Assembly (NCBI GenBank): GCA_965204685.1
Contig: OZ242004.1
Coordinates: 496,001-560,000, forward strand
Direction: 5' to 3'
Source: Bin87 sp965204685
Lineage (GTDB): Bacteria > Chloroflexota > Dehalococcoidia > Lucifugimonadales > UBA3495
DNA: 64,000 bases
Shown here in pieces: positions 1 through 8,230 of the stretch (its first letter is position 1; every line of letters starts with the position of its first letter). A program made the translations under genes and the position numbers. The notes below the pieces were generated by a model. The model ran no database searches, was not told the origin of the DNA, and saw nothing but the letters and a program-made list of their open reading frames with translations.

Positions 1-46
1 GTCTCCAAAACCGAAAACGAGGGTTCGATTCCTTCCGCCGGTGCCA
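1..46 (+). tRNA. trpT: tRNA-Trp(CCA), 3' part only (5' half lies before the window)
   Basis: The first 46 bases read as the 3' half of a tRNA. Bases 3-9 form the loop CTCCAAA, with anticodon CCA at 5-7, followed by the 3' strand of the anticodon stem. Bases 19-23 and 31-35 pair as the T stem around the loop TTCGATT. Bases 36-42 are the acceptor 3' strand, 43 the discriminator, and 44-46 an encoded CCA. The anticodon-loop context matches the familiar bacterial tRNA-Trp. The D arm and 5' acceptor strand are outside the window, so full folding cannot be checked. Confidence 0.85.
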
Positions 47-91
47 ACGCATCCCTACCTTGAGTAGGGATTTTGTTTGCCGGTGCCGCGT

Positions 92-910
92 TTAATTCCG
101 GCCGGTTTCCCAAGATACGATGTTCGGGCGCGAAGGCCGGGCTCCCTCGATTTGCCAGGCGCCGTCCTCTTCGCGTAATGCGTCTTGCAGCACGTGGTCC
201 AACCGGTCCATGGCATCGGTGCCGGGGGTGACGAACAGCCAGCGGGCGACGGCTTCCCGGGCGGCCTCGACACTGTCGAATGTCCGCGGCGGCTGTTGGT
301 CCAACTCGGTCACCTCGGGTTGGATACCCAATTCCTCCAGCACGGGCAGGAAATGAGGCAGCGACGGCAGCGCGTGCCGCTTTTCGCCGTGGACCCGCTC
401 CCACAGGTTGTAGACCTGGGACAGTGGCGACGCCTGGAACACGACCGCCATGACCAGGCGCCGGGCGTGATTGTCCATCTTGCGGACGAAAGCTCCGATG
501 TCTTCGATGACGTAGACCACGTGACTGCACAGGGCCACGTCGGCGGGTTCGACGTCCGCGTCCAGCCAGCCGGACTCGACAATCGAAACGTTCTCGATGT
601 TGTACTCCTCGGCGGTTTCCCGCAGCACGGCGCACATGCTGGGCGACGGCTCCACGGCGGTGACGGCGCTGCAGGTCAGCGCCAGGGGCAGGGCCAGCCG
701 GCCACCGCCGGCGCCGATGTCCAGCAGAGTTTCACCGGGCAGCAGTCGGGAGCGGAGGGCCTCAACCGTCCGGTCGTCGGTGCGGTGAGGGTCGGCCTTG
801 AATTGAGAGGCAAATTGGTTCCAGGTATCGGTGGGCCGCACGCCGCGCATGCGGTCGGACTGCGCATGCTCCACCCGCACCATCTCGCCCCAGGTTTCGA
901 TTGCGCTCAT
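92..910 (-). CDS. class I SAM-dependent methyltransferase
   Basis: A 272-residue soluble protein with a class I methyltransferase fold. The glycine-rich SAM-binding motif LDIGAGGGRLALPLA lies near residues 58-72, followed by an acidic residue at the end of strand 2 (AVEPSPSM). The middle and C-terminal parts show the usual alternating beta/alpha pattern with no membrane segment. The substrate cannot be read from the sequence. It is read leftwards from an ATG at 910, with a gap of about 125 bases to the divergent sugar dehydrogenase gene, so it probably has its own promoter there. Family assignment is firm; the specific reaction is unknown. Confidence 0.85.
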   Translation of the reverse strand: MSAIETWGEMVRVEHAQSDRMRGVRPTDTWNQFASQFKADPHRTDDRTVEALRSRLLPGETLLDIGAGGGRLALPLALTCSAVTAVEPSPSMCAVLRETAEEYNIENVSIVESGWLDADVEPADVALCSHVVYVIEDIGAFVRKMDNHARRLVMAVVFQASPLSQVYNLWERVHGEKRHALPSLPHFLPVLEELGIQPEVTELDQQPPRTFDSVEAAREAVARWLFVTPGTDAMDRLDHVLQDALREEDGAWQIEGARPSRPNIVSWETGRN

Positions 911-1035
911 GTCTTTTCTCCAAAGTTGAACATGCGGCGGTGCTCGCCGATAAAGCCGATAAATCAGACCGGATTATATGCTTTGCGAGTGCAAAACATA
1001 TCCCAACGGCGTGACCGGCGTAGTATCTTGAAAAT

Positions 1036-2337
1036 GTGGCAGCGATGGCGACAGTTCTTGCGTTTCTGCTTTTGGCGCTGGCCGTTGGCTGCCAGAGTAT
1101 GCCGGCGGCCCAAACACCGACGCCAGCGGCTCCGACCGCTACTCCGACACCTGAAGCGACGGAATTGCTGCCGGAACCGTCACCCACGATGGCGCCGTCT
1201 CCGTCACCCGCCGGTGTCTCCACATCTCCCACATCACCGCCACCAACCTCGCCTCCGCCAACCGACGCGCCGCCCCTGGAGATGTTGCGACTGGAACTTG
1301 TACCCACTGGCCGCGAGTTCCGAGAGCCCACCAACCTGGTCCAGGCTCAGGACGGCCGGATGCTGGTGACCGAACAGGACGGGAGGATCTGGGCGTTCGA
1401 CCCAGCGGGTTCGGAAATTCCGGCCGCTACGGAGTTACTGGACATCACCGACCGGGTCAGCAGCCGCCGCTCCGAAGAGGGCCTGTTGGGATTGGCCCTG
1501 GACCCCGCCGACGAACAGTTCCTGTACGTCTACTACTCCGCGGCTGATCCCCGCCGCTCGGTGGTCTCCCGCTTCACGTTTGCTGCCGATCAATCGCGTG
1601 TCGAGCCGGACAGCGAGTTGGTGATCCTGGAGGTGGAGCAACCCTACGCCAACCACAACGGCGGGCAGATCGCCTTCGGGCCCGACGGCTACCTGTACAT
1701 CGGCCTGGGCGACGGTGGGTCTGCCGGCGATCCGCTGGGCAGCGGCCAGGACACGTCCACGCTGCTCGGCTCAATCCTGCGCATTGACGTTTCCCAGGTC
1801 ACGCCGGAGCGCCGCTATGCCATCCCACCGGACAACCCCTTCGCGGCTGGCGGCGGACAGGGCGAGATCTGGGCCTACGGCCTGCGCAACCCGTGGCGGT
1901 TCAGCTTCGACCGCGACACCGCTGAGTTGTGGACCGGCGACGTGGGCCAGAACCAGTGGGAGGAGATCGATATCATCCAGCGGGGCGGCAACTACGGGTG
2001 GAACCGGTTGGAGGGCAACCATTGCTTCAGCGTCAGGGACTGCGACCGCACGGGCACGATTCCGCCGGTGTGGGAATACTCGTTGGACGGCGAGCCCTGC
2101 TCGGTGATCGGCGGCTACGTCTACCGTGGCTCCGCGGTCCCGTGGCTGCGGGGCGTTTACGTGTACGGCGACTTCTGCTCCGGCGAGGTCTTCGGGCTGC
2201 GCTACACGGACGGCCAGGTGGTCGATCACCAACGGCTCACCGGCACGCGCTTGCGCATCATGTCGTTCGCCGAGGACAACGACGGCGAACTCTACCTGCT
2301 CTCGCAGAAATCCGGCATCTATCGTCTGGCCCACTAG
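1036..2337 (+). CDS. PQQ-dependent sugar dehydrogenase-like lipoprotein (GSDH beta-propeller)
   Basis: This 433-residue protein begins with a hydrophobic segment ending LAVGC at residues 15-19, which looks like a lipobox. A Pro/Thr-rich tether follows (about residues 25-80), then a six-bladed propeller of the glucose/sorbosone dehydrogenase family. Diagnostic motifs are NHNGGQIAFGPDGYLYIGLG and GLRNPWRFSFD. Such enzymes oxidise sugars or aldoses with PQQ outside the cytoplasm. The start is GTG at 1036; an in-frame ATG at 1045 is an alternative. No PQQ synthesis genes are nearby. The 3' end overlaps the convergent membrane-protein gene by 4 bases. The true substrate is not evident. Confidence 0.88.
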   Translation: MAAMATVLAFLLLALAVGCQSMPAAQTPTPAAPTATPTPEATELLPEPSPTMAPSPSPAGVSTSPTSPPPTSPPPTDAPPLEMLRLELVPTGREFREPTNLVQAQDGRMLVTEQDGRIWAFDPAGSEIPAATELLDITDRVSSRRSEEGLLGLALDPADEQFLYVYYSAADPRRSVVSRFTFAADQSRVEPDSELVILEVEQPYANHNGGQIAFGPDGYLYIGLGDGGSAGDPLGSGQDTSTLLGSILRIDVSQVTPERRYAIPPDNPFAAGGGQGEIWAYGLRNPWRFSFDRDTAELWTGDVGQNQWEEIDIIQRGGNYGWNRLEGNHCFSVRDCDRTGTIPPVWEYSLDGEPCSVIGGYVYRGSAVPWLRGVYVYGDFCSGEVFGLRYTDGQVVDHQRLTGTRLRIMSFAEDNDGELYLLSQKSGIYRLAH

Positions 2338-2753
2338 CGATACGTGACCGCGCGCTTGCGAAGGGTCCAGACCATCCAAACCAGGTTCAGGCTGAGGAGG
2401 GCCACCATGGTTACATTGGTCCAGTAATAGGCTGAGCTCGGCAAGCGTCCGGGGAACGGGTACAGGGTGAAAGCCCAGGTCAGATAAAACAACGCCAACG
2501 CTGCGGCAGTAATCAGCGCGGACCGAAACGATAAGAGCGTCCCTAACGCACCCAACACCACGAAGACCGGCGCAAGAATCATCAGAACTGAACCAGGCGT
2601 GAAGGCGTCATCCAGCCGGAACAGAAAGTAGGTTCCCAATATCCCCATGTAAATCACCGGCAATGCCAATAACGCCAACAGCGACGCAACCACGATTCTT
2701 GCCAGCGTTACCTTGAGAATCCTCGATAGTCCGATCTGTTGCTGAGTTCCCAA
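2334..2753 (-). CDS. small integral membrane protein, unknown function
   Basis: A 139-residue protein with about four hydrophobic helices, near residues 13-40, 45-65, 72-92 and 105-130, and short charged loops. No enzymatic motif is visible. It converges on the sugar dehydrogenase gene with a 4-base overlap of the stop codons, so the two do not share an operon. The ATG at 2753 is followed by a polar segment before the first helix. I do not recognise a family; its compact four-helix layout is common among uncharacterised inner-membrane proteins. Confidence 0.65.
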   Translation of the reverse strand: MGTQQQIGLSRILKVTLARIVVASLLALLALPVIYMGILGTYFLFRLDDAFTPGSVLMILAPVFVVLGALGTLLSFRSALITAAALALFYLTWAFTLYPFPGRLPSSAYYWTNVTMVALLSLNLVWMVWTLRKRAVTYR

Positions 2754-2826
2754 AGCCCCTCCTGATTACCCCCGGATAGTCATTGCGCCAGATGCGTCGG
2801 TTCGACCGGGGCGTGGGTTGCTCCAT

Positions 2827-2858
2827 CGACGAGATTGCCGGGCTTCGCTCGCAATGAC
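2827..2858. repeat. 32-bp dispersed repeat, copy 1
   Basis: The sequence beginning CGACGAGATTGCC and ending CGCTCGCAATGAC recurs at 6829-6860 with two mismatches. Both copies are intergenic. The arrangement resembles short dispersed palindromic-type repeats found widely in bacterial genomes. Confidence 0.7.
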
Positions 2859-2918
2859 CGCCTGAACGCGAGCCGGTGCGGGTAGGAGCAATGGGAATAT
2901 GTGTGGCTTCCCGCCTCG

Positions 2919-3881
2919 TCAGGAGACGTGGGGCAGGACTTCCTCGGTGAAACGGGCCATCTGCCCCATCTGGTCGGGCGAGGCGAAACGGACGATGAAG
3001 TAATCGGCGCCGCTGTTTTGGTACGCCTTGATGGCGTCGATGCTCTTCTGGGGCGGGCCGAAAACGCACAGCAGTTGCTTGCTGATGATGTCATAGGGCA
3101 CGCTGTAGTAGGCCTGCATGAAGCGGTCGCCCTCGGCCAGGGCGGCGTCGGTGTCGTCTTTCAGGTTCACCGAGATATACAGGCAGCGGCCGATGGTCGA
3201 TGGATCGCGGCCGAACTCGCCGGCGCACTGCTCGATGCGCTCCCAGCATTGGTCGAACAGCTCGGTAGACGGGACGTTGGTGATCCAGGCGTCGCCCAAC
3301 TCGGCGACCCGGGCCAGGCCGCGCCGCACCCAGTTGCTGGAAATCCAGAGTGGTATCGAAGATTGGACGGGCCCGGGTTCCAGCACGACGTTCTGGAGCG
3401 GATAGAACTCGCCGTCGGAGGTGACCGGATCGCCGGTCCACAGGGCGCGCATGACGCGGATGCTCTCTTCCATGCGGGGAGCGCGTTCCGCTATCGGCAC
3501 GCCCACCGCGCTGTGCTCGTCGACGAACATCTGGTTGTTGCCACGGCCGGCGCCGAGACCCAGGATGGTGCGCCCAGCGGAGATGTTGTCGATGGTGGCC
3601 GCCGAGTGGGCCAGGTGCACGGGATGGCGCAGGGCGTTGAGCAGGACAGCGGTACCGACCTTCACCCGGTTGGTGCGGGCGGCGATGGCGGCCATGGCCG
3701 TCAGCGGCTCCATGCGGGGTTTGGAGGTGATGCTGTCGCCCACCCAGACGGAGTCGTAGCCAGCCCGCTCGGCGGTTTCGGCCATCTGCCAGGTCAGTTC
3801 CACCCGGGGGCCGCCGCTGCCGGCGTAAACCAGCACGCCCCGCGTGGGCAGCAGGACTCCGAAGTTGTTCACCTGTGACAT
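2919..3881 (-). CDS. luciferase-like (LLM class) flavin/F420-dependent oxidoreductase
   Basis: A 320-residue protein of the bacterial luciferase-like monooxygenase superfamily. It shows the opening strand FGVLLPTRG, the segment AERAGYDSVWVGDSI, GTAVLLNALRHPVHLAHSAATID, and RTILGLGAGRG, all typical of this TIM-barrel family. Such enzymes use reduced flavin or F420 to oxidise diverse substrates. I chose the ATG at 3881 because GAGGTG lies six bases upstream; an upstream ATG at 3938 would add 19 unconserved residues. It runs leftwards just downstream of the alpha/beta hydrolase gene and divergent from the Rieske oxygenase, so a catabolic role is likely. The substrate and cofactor are not determined. 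Confidence 0.87.
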   Translation of the reverse strand: MSQVNNFGVLLPTRGVLVYAGSGGPRVELTWQMAETAERAGYDSVWVGDSITSKPRMEPLTAMAAIAARTNRVKVGTAVLLNALRHPVHLAHSAATIDNISAGRTILGLGAGRGNNQMFVDEHSAVGVPIAERAPRMEESIRVMRALWTGDPVTSDGEFYPLQNVVLEPGPVQSSIPLWISSNWVRRGLARVAELGDAWITNVPSTELFDQCWERIEQCAGEFGRDPSTIGRCLYISVNLKDDTDAALAEGDRFMQAYYSVPYDIISKQLLCVFGPPQKSIDAIKAYQNSGADYFIVRFASPDQMGQMARFTEEVLPHVS

Positions 3882-3965
3882 TGCATGCACCTCATACCGG
3901 CGCGCGGTTTGTCCCGCCGTGGACGCCGTGGTGTCCATTATACGTGCGCATGGCTCGCTGCCGGG

Positions 3966-4811
3966 TCACCAGCCCTGGAGGAAGTTGAGCACGTGGGCGG
4001 TGTACTCCTCGGGCTTCTCGAAGGGGACCCAGTGGCCGCAGTTGTTGAGCACCACCAGCCGTGAGTCGGCCAGGTTGTTCAGGGCGGCGATGCCGATCTC
4101 AAAGACGCACATGCGGTCATAGCGTCCCCAGATGATCAGGCTCGGCGCGGTGATGTTGGGCAGGTCGACGCCGTGGTCATAGGGCACGCTGACGGATTGG
4201 GCGTCGGCCTGGATGTGGTCGGGGTTGCCGGTGTAATGGTTGTAGATGTAGTCCACCAGGTCGTCGGTCACCAGGGCGTTGTCGTCGATGTGCGTTTGCA
4301 GGTAGCGGCGCACGTTGTCGCGGGTGGGATTGTCGCGCGTCTCCCGCGTGATTAGGCTGCCCTCCGACGGGCGGTTGCCCATGAGGTACAGGTCGCCGCC
4401 GGTGCGGATGTGGCAGGCGCCGAACACCAGCTTGTTGACCCGGTGGGGCTCCTTCATCGCCAGCACCATTGCGGACTGTCCGCCCTGGGAGTTGCCCAGC
4501 AGGTGCGCCTTTTCGATCCCCAACGCGTCCATCAAGCCCAGGGCGGTGCGGGCCTGGAGGTTGTGCAGCGGCTCGTTGTAAACCACCGGGCCGGTGCGTC
4601 CGAAGTTGGGCAGGTCCATGACGATGCAGCGGTACCTCTCGGCGAAGGCGGGCAGCACCTTATGAAAGGTGATCCAGCCGGTGGTGCCGATTCCGTAGGA
4701 ATGCAGCATGACCACCGGCTCGCCCTCGCCGACGTCGTGATAATGCACGGGCATGTCGCCCACCATGACGGTTCTGCTGGTGGATTCTTCGGTGAAAGCG
4801 GCGGTGGTCAT
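3966..4811 (-). CDS. alpha/beta hydrolase, meta-cleavage-product hydrolase type
   Basis: A 281-residue alpha/beta hydrolase with a complete triad. The nucleophile Ser108 sits in GNSQGG, the acid is Asp232 in GRYDRM, and the base is His260 in NCGHWVPFEKPEEY. The C-terminal motif is typical of MhpC/BphD-like hydrolases that act on ring-cleavage products, although other esterases share it. It lies upstream of the luciferase-like gene on the same strand, with a gap of about 85 bases, and is divergent from the Rieske oxygenase alpha-subunit gene. This setting supports a role in aromatic or cyclic compound breakdown. The exact substrate is unknown. Confidence 0.87.
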   Translation of the reverse strand: MTTAAFTEESTSRTVMVGDMPVHYHDVGEGEPVVMLHSYGIGTTGWITFHKVLPAFAERYRCIVMDLPNFGRTGPVVYNEPLHNLQARTALGLMDALGIEKAHLLGNSQGGQSAMVLAMKEPHRVNKLVFGACHIRTGGDLYLMGNRPSEGSLITRETRDNPTRDNVRRYLQTHIDDNALVTDDLVDYIYNHYTGNPDHIQADAQSVSVPYDHGVDLPNITAPSLIIWGRYDRMCVFEIGIAALNNLADSRLVVLNNCGHWVPFEKPEEYTAHVLNFLQGW

Positions 4812-4933
4812 GTTTGCTCTGCTCCTGCAATGTTGGCGCGGGCCATCCGTACTCTACCGCACGGATGGACAGGATGCACCGGATGGATGATACTGTCGTT
4901 GAAGCCCTGATCTGAGCGCACCGGGGGTGTCCG

Positions 4934-6274
4934 ATGGTAGCAATCGGCCGCAAGCACCAGATAATTGATCTCGAGACTGGACAACTGGACCGGCGGATCT
5001 TCGTCGACCCGGATATCTACGCCGAGGAGCAGGAGAAGGTGTTCGGGCGGGCCTGGCTGATGATCGGCCACGAGTCGCTGGTGCCCAATACCAACGATTT
5101 CTTCCACACCTACATGGGCGAGGAGCCGGTTATCCTGTGCCGCGACGGGCGGGGCAACCTGCGGGCGTACCTGAACATGTGCCGACACCGGGGCAACCGC
5201 ATCGTGCGCACCGACGTGGGCAACTCGCGGAATTTCGCCTGCGCCTACCACGGCTGGACCTTCTCCAACGAGGGCGCGCTGGAATACGTCCCCGGCGACG
5301 AGGAAGCCTACTACGGCGCACTGGACCGGGACTGCCTGGGCTTGGTGGAGGCATGGGTGGACACCTACGCCGGCATCGTGTTCGCTACCTGGGATCGCAG
5401 CGCGCCCAGCTTGGACGACTACCTGGGCGATGCCCGGTGGCTGCTGGACGTCTCGTTCAACCGGCTGGACAACGGCACCGAGGCCATCGGCCCCATCAAG
5501 TGGATCGAGCCGCTGAACTGGAAGACGGCGGTTGACAACTGCTCGGACAACTACCACGTGCCCACGACGCACCTGTCGACCATCATCGTGCAGGGGCGGC
5601 ATCGCGGCATCCCCCGCCTGACCCACGAGCAGCAGTTCCAGTCGGAGAACAAGCACCTGTTTGTCAACGGCCACTCCCTGATCATGAGGTTCCTGGAGCG
5701 GGCCGACCAGGTCCGGCAGACCCACGGCGTCACCGCCGAGAACCGGGAGGCATTCGAGGAATATTACCGCGCCACCCTGCCCGAGGCGGAGCGGCGGCTG
5801 GGCAGCCTGCGCACCCGGCTGCACCTGGGCAACCACAGCCTGTTCCCCAACGGCGTGCTGGGGCTGCGGCTGGCGCATCCCCGGGGCCCGCTGGAAACCG
5901 AGTTCTGGCATTTCGTCGTGCTGGAGAAGGACATGCCGGACGAGCTGAAGACGGCCCTGCGCCGGGGCAGCGCCAACTACAACGGCGTCAACGGCATCTT
6001 CGAGCAGGACGATATGGATAACTGGCGCGGCGTCACCGAATCAGCCCTGACGCGGATGGGACGCAAGTACACCCAGGACCTGTCCATGGGCGTGGGCCAT
6101 GATCGCCGCCATCCCAATTACCCCGGCGTGGTGGCGGAACGGTACACCTCGGAAAGCAACCAGCGCCTGTTCTATCGCCGCTGGGAGCAGTTCATGAACG
6201 CCGACAACTGGGAGGACATCCCCCTGGAGCCGAAGGCGATGGACTACGAGGGTACGGCCAGGCTGCGGGGATAG
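4934..6274 (+). CDS. Rieske ring-hydroxylating dioxygenase, alpha (large) subunit
   Basis: A 446-residue oxygenase large subunit. The Rieske [2Fe-2S] ligands are Cys83/His85 (MCRHRGNRI) and Cys103/His106 (CAYHGW). The mononuclear iron site is in DNCSDNYHVPTTH, with His208 and His213 as ligands and Asp205 as the bridging acid; a third acidic ligand should lie further downstream. The length is normal for aromatic dioxygenase alpha subunits. The beta-subunit gene follows after seven bases, so they form a two-gene unit. No ferredoxin or reductase gene is adjacent, so the electron donor must be elsewhere. The substrate cannot be deduced. Confidence 0.93.
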   Translation: MVAIGRKHQIIDLETGQLDRRIFVDPDIYAEEQEKVFGRAWLMIGHESLVPNTNDFFHTYMGEEPVILCRDGRGNLRAYLNMCRHRGNRIVRTDVGNSRNFACAYHGWTFSNEGALEYVPGDEEAYYGALDRDCLGLVEAWVDTYAGIVFATWDRSAPSLDDYLGDARWLLDVSFNRLDNGTEAIGPIKWIEPLNWKTAVDNCSDNYHVPTTHLSTIIVQGRHRGIPRLTHEQQFQSENKHLFVNGHSLIMRFLERADQVRQTHGVTAENREAFEEYYRATLPEAERRLGSLRTRLHLGNHSLFPNGVLGLRLAHPRGPLETEFWHFVVLEKDMPDELKTALRRGSANYNGVNGIFEQDDMDNWRGVTESALTRMGRKYTQDLSMGVGHDRRHPNYPGVVAERYTSESNQRLFYRRWEQFMNADNWEDIPLEPKAMDYEGTARLRG

Positions 6275-6281
6275 AGGCGCT

Positions 6282-6815
6282 ATGGCTACCGAAACACGGA
6301 TGACTGCCGCAACACGGATGGAGCTGTGGCACGAGCTGATGGAGTTCTACATCCGGGAGGCGTGGCTGCTGGACGAGCGGCGCTTCCGGGAGTGGCTGGA
6401 CCTGTTCACTGAGGACGTGTTCTACTTCATGCCGCGCCGCCTGAACGTGCACCGACACGAGACCGACCGGGAATTGACGCCCGTCGGTGACCTGGCGATA
6501 TTCGAGGACGACAAGACCTATCTCACCATGCGCGTGGAACGGCTGGAGACGGGCATGGCCTGGGGCGAAGACCCGCCGTCGCGTACCCGGCATTTGGTGG
6601 GCAACCTGGTGGTCGACCCGCAGCCCAACGGCGAGGTCCAGGCCAAAACGGCGTTCCTCCTCTACCGTTCCCACCACGAGACCGAGGAAAACCTGTTCTC
6701 CGGCTACCGCGAGGACCTGCTGCGTCCGGTGGATGGGATCTGGAAAATCGCCCGCCGCACTATCGTGCTGGACAGCAACGTCATTCTCGCCAAGAATCTG
6801 AGCGTCTTTTTCTAG
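6282..6815 (+). CDS. ring-hydroxylating dioxygenase, beta (small) subunit
   Basis: A 177-residue protein of the SnoaL/NTF2-like fold used by dioxygenase small subunits. Characteristic features are the early EFYIREAWLLDERRFREWLDLF helix region (residues about 20-40), YFMPRR, and the late strand WKIARRTIVLDSNV. The small subunit has no cofactor and supports the alpha-subunit hexamer. It starts seven bases after the alpha-subunit stop, so the two are probably cotranscribed and made in equal amounts. The length is typical. Nothing in it specifies the substrate. Confidence 0.9.
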   Translation: MATETRMTAATRMELWHELMEFYIREAWLLDERRFREWLDLFTEDVFYFMPRRLNVHRHETDRELTPVGDLAIFEDDKTYLTMRVERLETGMAWGEDPPSRTRHLVGNLVVDPQPNGEVQAKTAFLLYRSHHETEENLFSGYREDLLRPVDGIWKIARRTIVLDSNVILAKNLSVFF

Positions 6816-6828
6816 AGCGCCGCCCCAG

Positions 6829-6860
6829 CGACGAGATTGTCGCGCTTCGCTCGCAATGAC
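6829..6860. repeat. 32-bp dispersed repeat, copy 2
   Basis: Second copy of the repeat at 2827-2858, with 30 of 32 positions identical by eye. It lies directly downstream of the dioxygenase beta-subunit stop, in the 190-base gap before the next gene. Nothing else is seen in that gap. Confidence 0.7.
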
Positions 6861-7006
6861 AGCTTTGTCGCGGCGGAACCACGCCAGGGGCAGACCGCCT
6901 TGACCGCGTATCGGCCCGTGCTGTACTTTGCCGCTATCAGACCGGAAGCGGGTCTTGAACGCGCTTTTTCGGCGCATACGCTTCCGGCGACGCATGAGGT
7001 ACATAA

Positions 7007-8059
7007 ATGGATTTCGGAATCAACGCGAACTTCAACATTGGCAGCAACCCCACTCATGCCCAGGCATTCCAGGAAGCCTTCGAGGAAATCGACCTGGCCG
7101 AAGAGCTGGGGCTGGATACCGTGTGGTTGGGAGAGATGCACTTCAATCCCAACCGGTCCGTGCTGTCCGCTCCCATTATTGTCGCCACGTCCATTGCCAC
7201 GCGCACGAAGAACCTCCGGGTGGGCATGGCGGTCCAGGTGCTGCCGCTGATCCACCCGCTGCGCATCGCCGAGGAAGCGGCCACCGTCGACCAGCTCAGC
7301 GAAGGCCGTTTCGAGTTCGGGATCGGCCGCAGCGGCAACGTCCGGGCCTACGACATCATGGGCATTGACTACGGCGAAAGCCGGGAACGCTTCCAGGAGG
7401 CGCTGGACATCATCCTCCTGGCCTGGAAGGGCGAGCCGTTCTCCTACGAAGGCAAGTACAACACCATCACCAACGCCACGCTGTCGCCCCTGCCCTACCA
7501 GCAACCACACCCCAAGGTGCGCATCGCCGCCAGCAGCGACGACAGTTTCGGCCGCATCGGCCGGCTCGGGCACCCCATCTTCCTCGGCCTGCGCGCCATG
7601 GACGTGGAAGACCTGAAGAGCAACTTGGAGGACTACAAGTCGGAGTGGCAGGCGGCGGGGCACCCGGGTGACGGCGGCGACATCAACGTGCGCGTGCCGG
7701 TGTACATTGCCCCCAGCGACGCCGAGGCCATCGAGGAACCCCGGGACAGCATCGAGGCCTTTTTCAGCCGGCAGCGGGAGCTGTTCGAGTACTCGCTGGG
7801 GCGGGCCGGCGTTGCGGCGCCCGAACGACGCAGAGAACGGTACGAAAAGCTGGCCAACTCCACCTACGAGGACCTGCTGCAGACCCGGGTGGTCTTCGGC
7901 AGTCCGGAGCGGGTGGTGGACCGCCTCGCCGAGTTCCAGGAGATGCTGGGAGCGACCGGCATCACCGCCGAGTTGAACCCCGGCGGCTTCCTGCCCAAAG
8001 AGGCGGTGCATCGCAGCCTGGAGTTGCTGACCCAGGAGGTCATGCCGGCATTCAAGTAA
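7007..8059 (+). CDS. luciferase-like (LLM class) flavin-dependent monooxygenase
   Basis: A 350-residue luciferase-like monooxygenase. Landmarks are GLDTVWLGEMHF near residue 37, NLRVGMAVQVLPLIHPLRIAEEAATVD, and EGRFEFGIGRSG, followed by the middle barrel segment YEGKYNTI. The family uses reduced flavin and oxygen, with the reductase encoded separately. It is distinct from the leftward homologue at 2.9 kb and follows the dioxygenase genes after 190 bases. A role in the same catabolic block is plausible. The ATG at 7007 fits the conserved start of the family. Substrate unknown. Confidence 0.88.
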   Translation: MDFGINANFNIGSNPTHAQAFQEAFEEIDLAEELGLDTVWLGEMHFNPNRSVLSAPIIVATSIATRTKNLRVGMAVQVLPLIHPLRIAEEAATVDQLSEGRFEFGIGRSGNVRAYDIMGIDYGESRERFQEALDIILLAWKGEPFSYEGKYNTITNATLSPLPYQQPHPKVRIAASSDDSFGRIGRLGHPIFLGLRAMDVEDLKSNLEDYKSEWQAAGHPGDGGDINVRVPVYIAPSDAEAIEEPRDSIEAFFSRQRELFEYSLGRAGVAAPERRRERYEKLANSTYEDLLQTRVVFGSPERVVDRLAEFQEMLGATGITAELNPGGFLPKEAVHRSLELLTQEVMPAFK

Positions 8060-8072
8060 CCAAGGAAAGTCA

Positions 8073-8181
8073 TCAGAAGCAGGATTTACGGGATTTTATG
8101 ATTTGGCAAGATTAGGAGAGATCCATCATGGGAGCGGTTCCAATCCCGGTAATCCCAAAATCTTGAAAATCCTGCTTCTGA
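8073..8181. repeat. inverted-repeat element, copy A of four
   Basis: The ends read TCAGAAGCAGGATT and its complement AATCCTGCTTCTGA, 109 bases apart. The interior also has partly complementary blocks. The same ends bound elements at 13186, 47096 and 58444. It sits alone in the gap between the luciferase-like and HpaB-like genes and encodes nothing. Confidence 0.85.
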
Positions 8182-8230
8182 CAGATTGCAGCGACCGTCA
8201 TCCAGGATTTTGAGCAGGAGGTGAAGGATC

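Noticed and set aside
185..1369. Open frame of about 390 codons on the plus strand
   Set aside because: Antisense of the methyltransferase and out of frame with the sugar dehydrogenase; no motif.
4861..4890. GGATG-type tandem sequence similar to one at 46690-46720
   Set aside because: Similarity is short and imperfect, so it could be chance or a diverged common repeat.
8073..8181. CRISPR array
   Set aside because: The repeats are single, far-apart inverted elements without regular spacers or cas genes.
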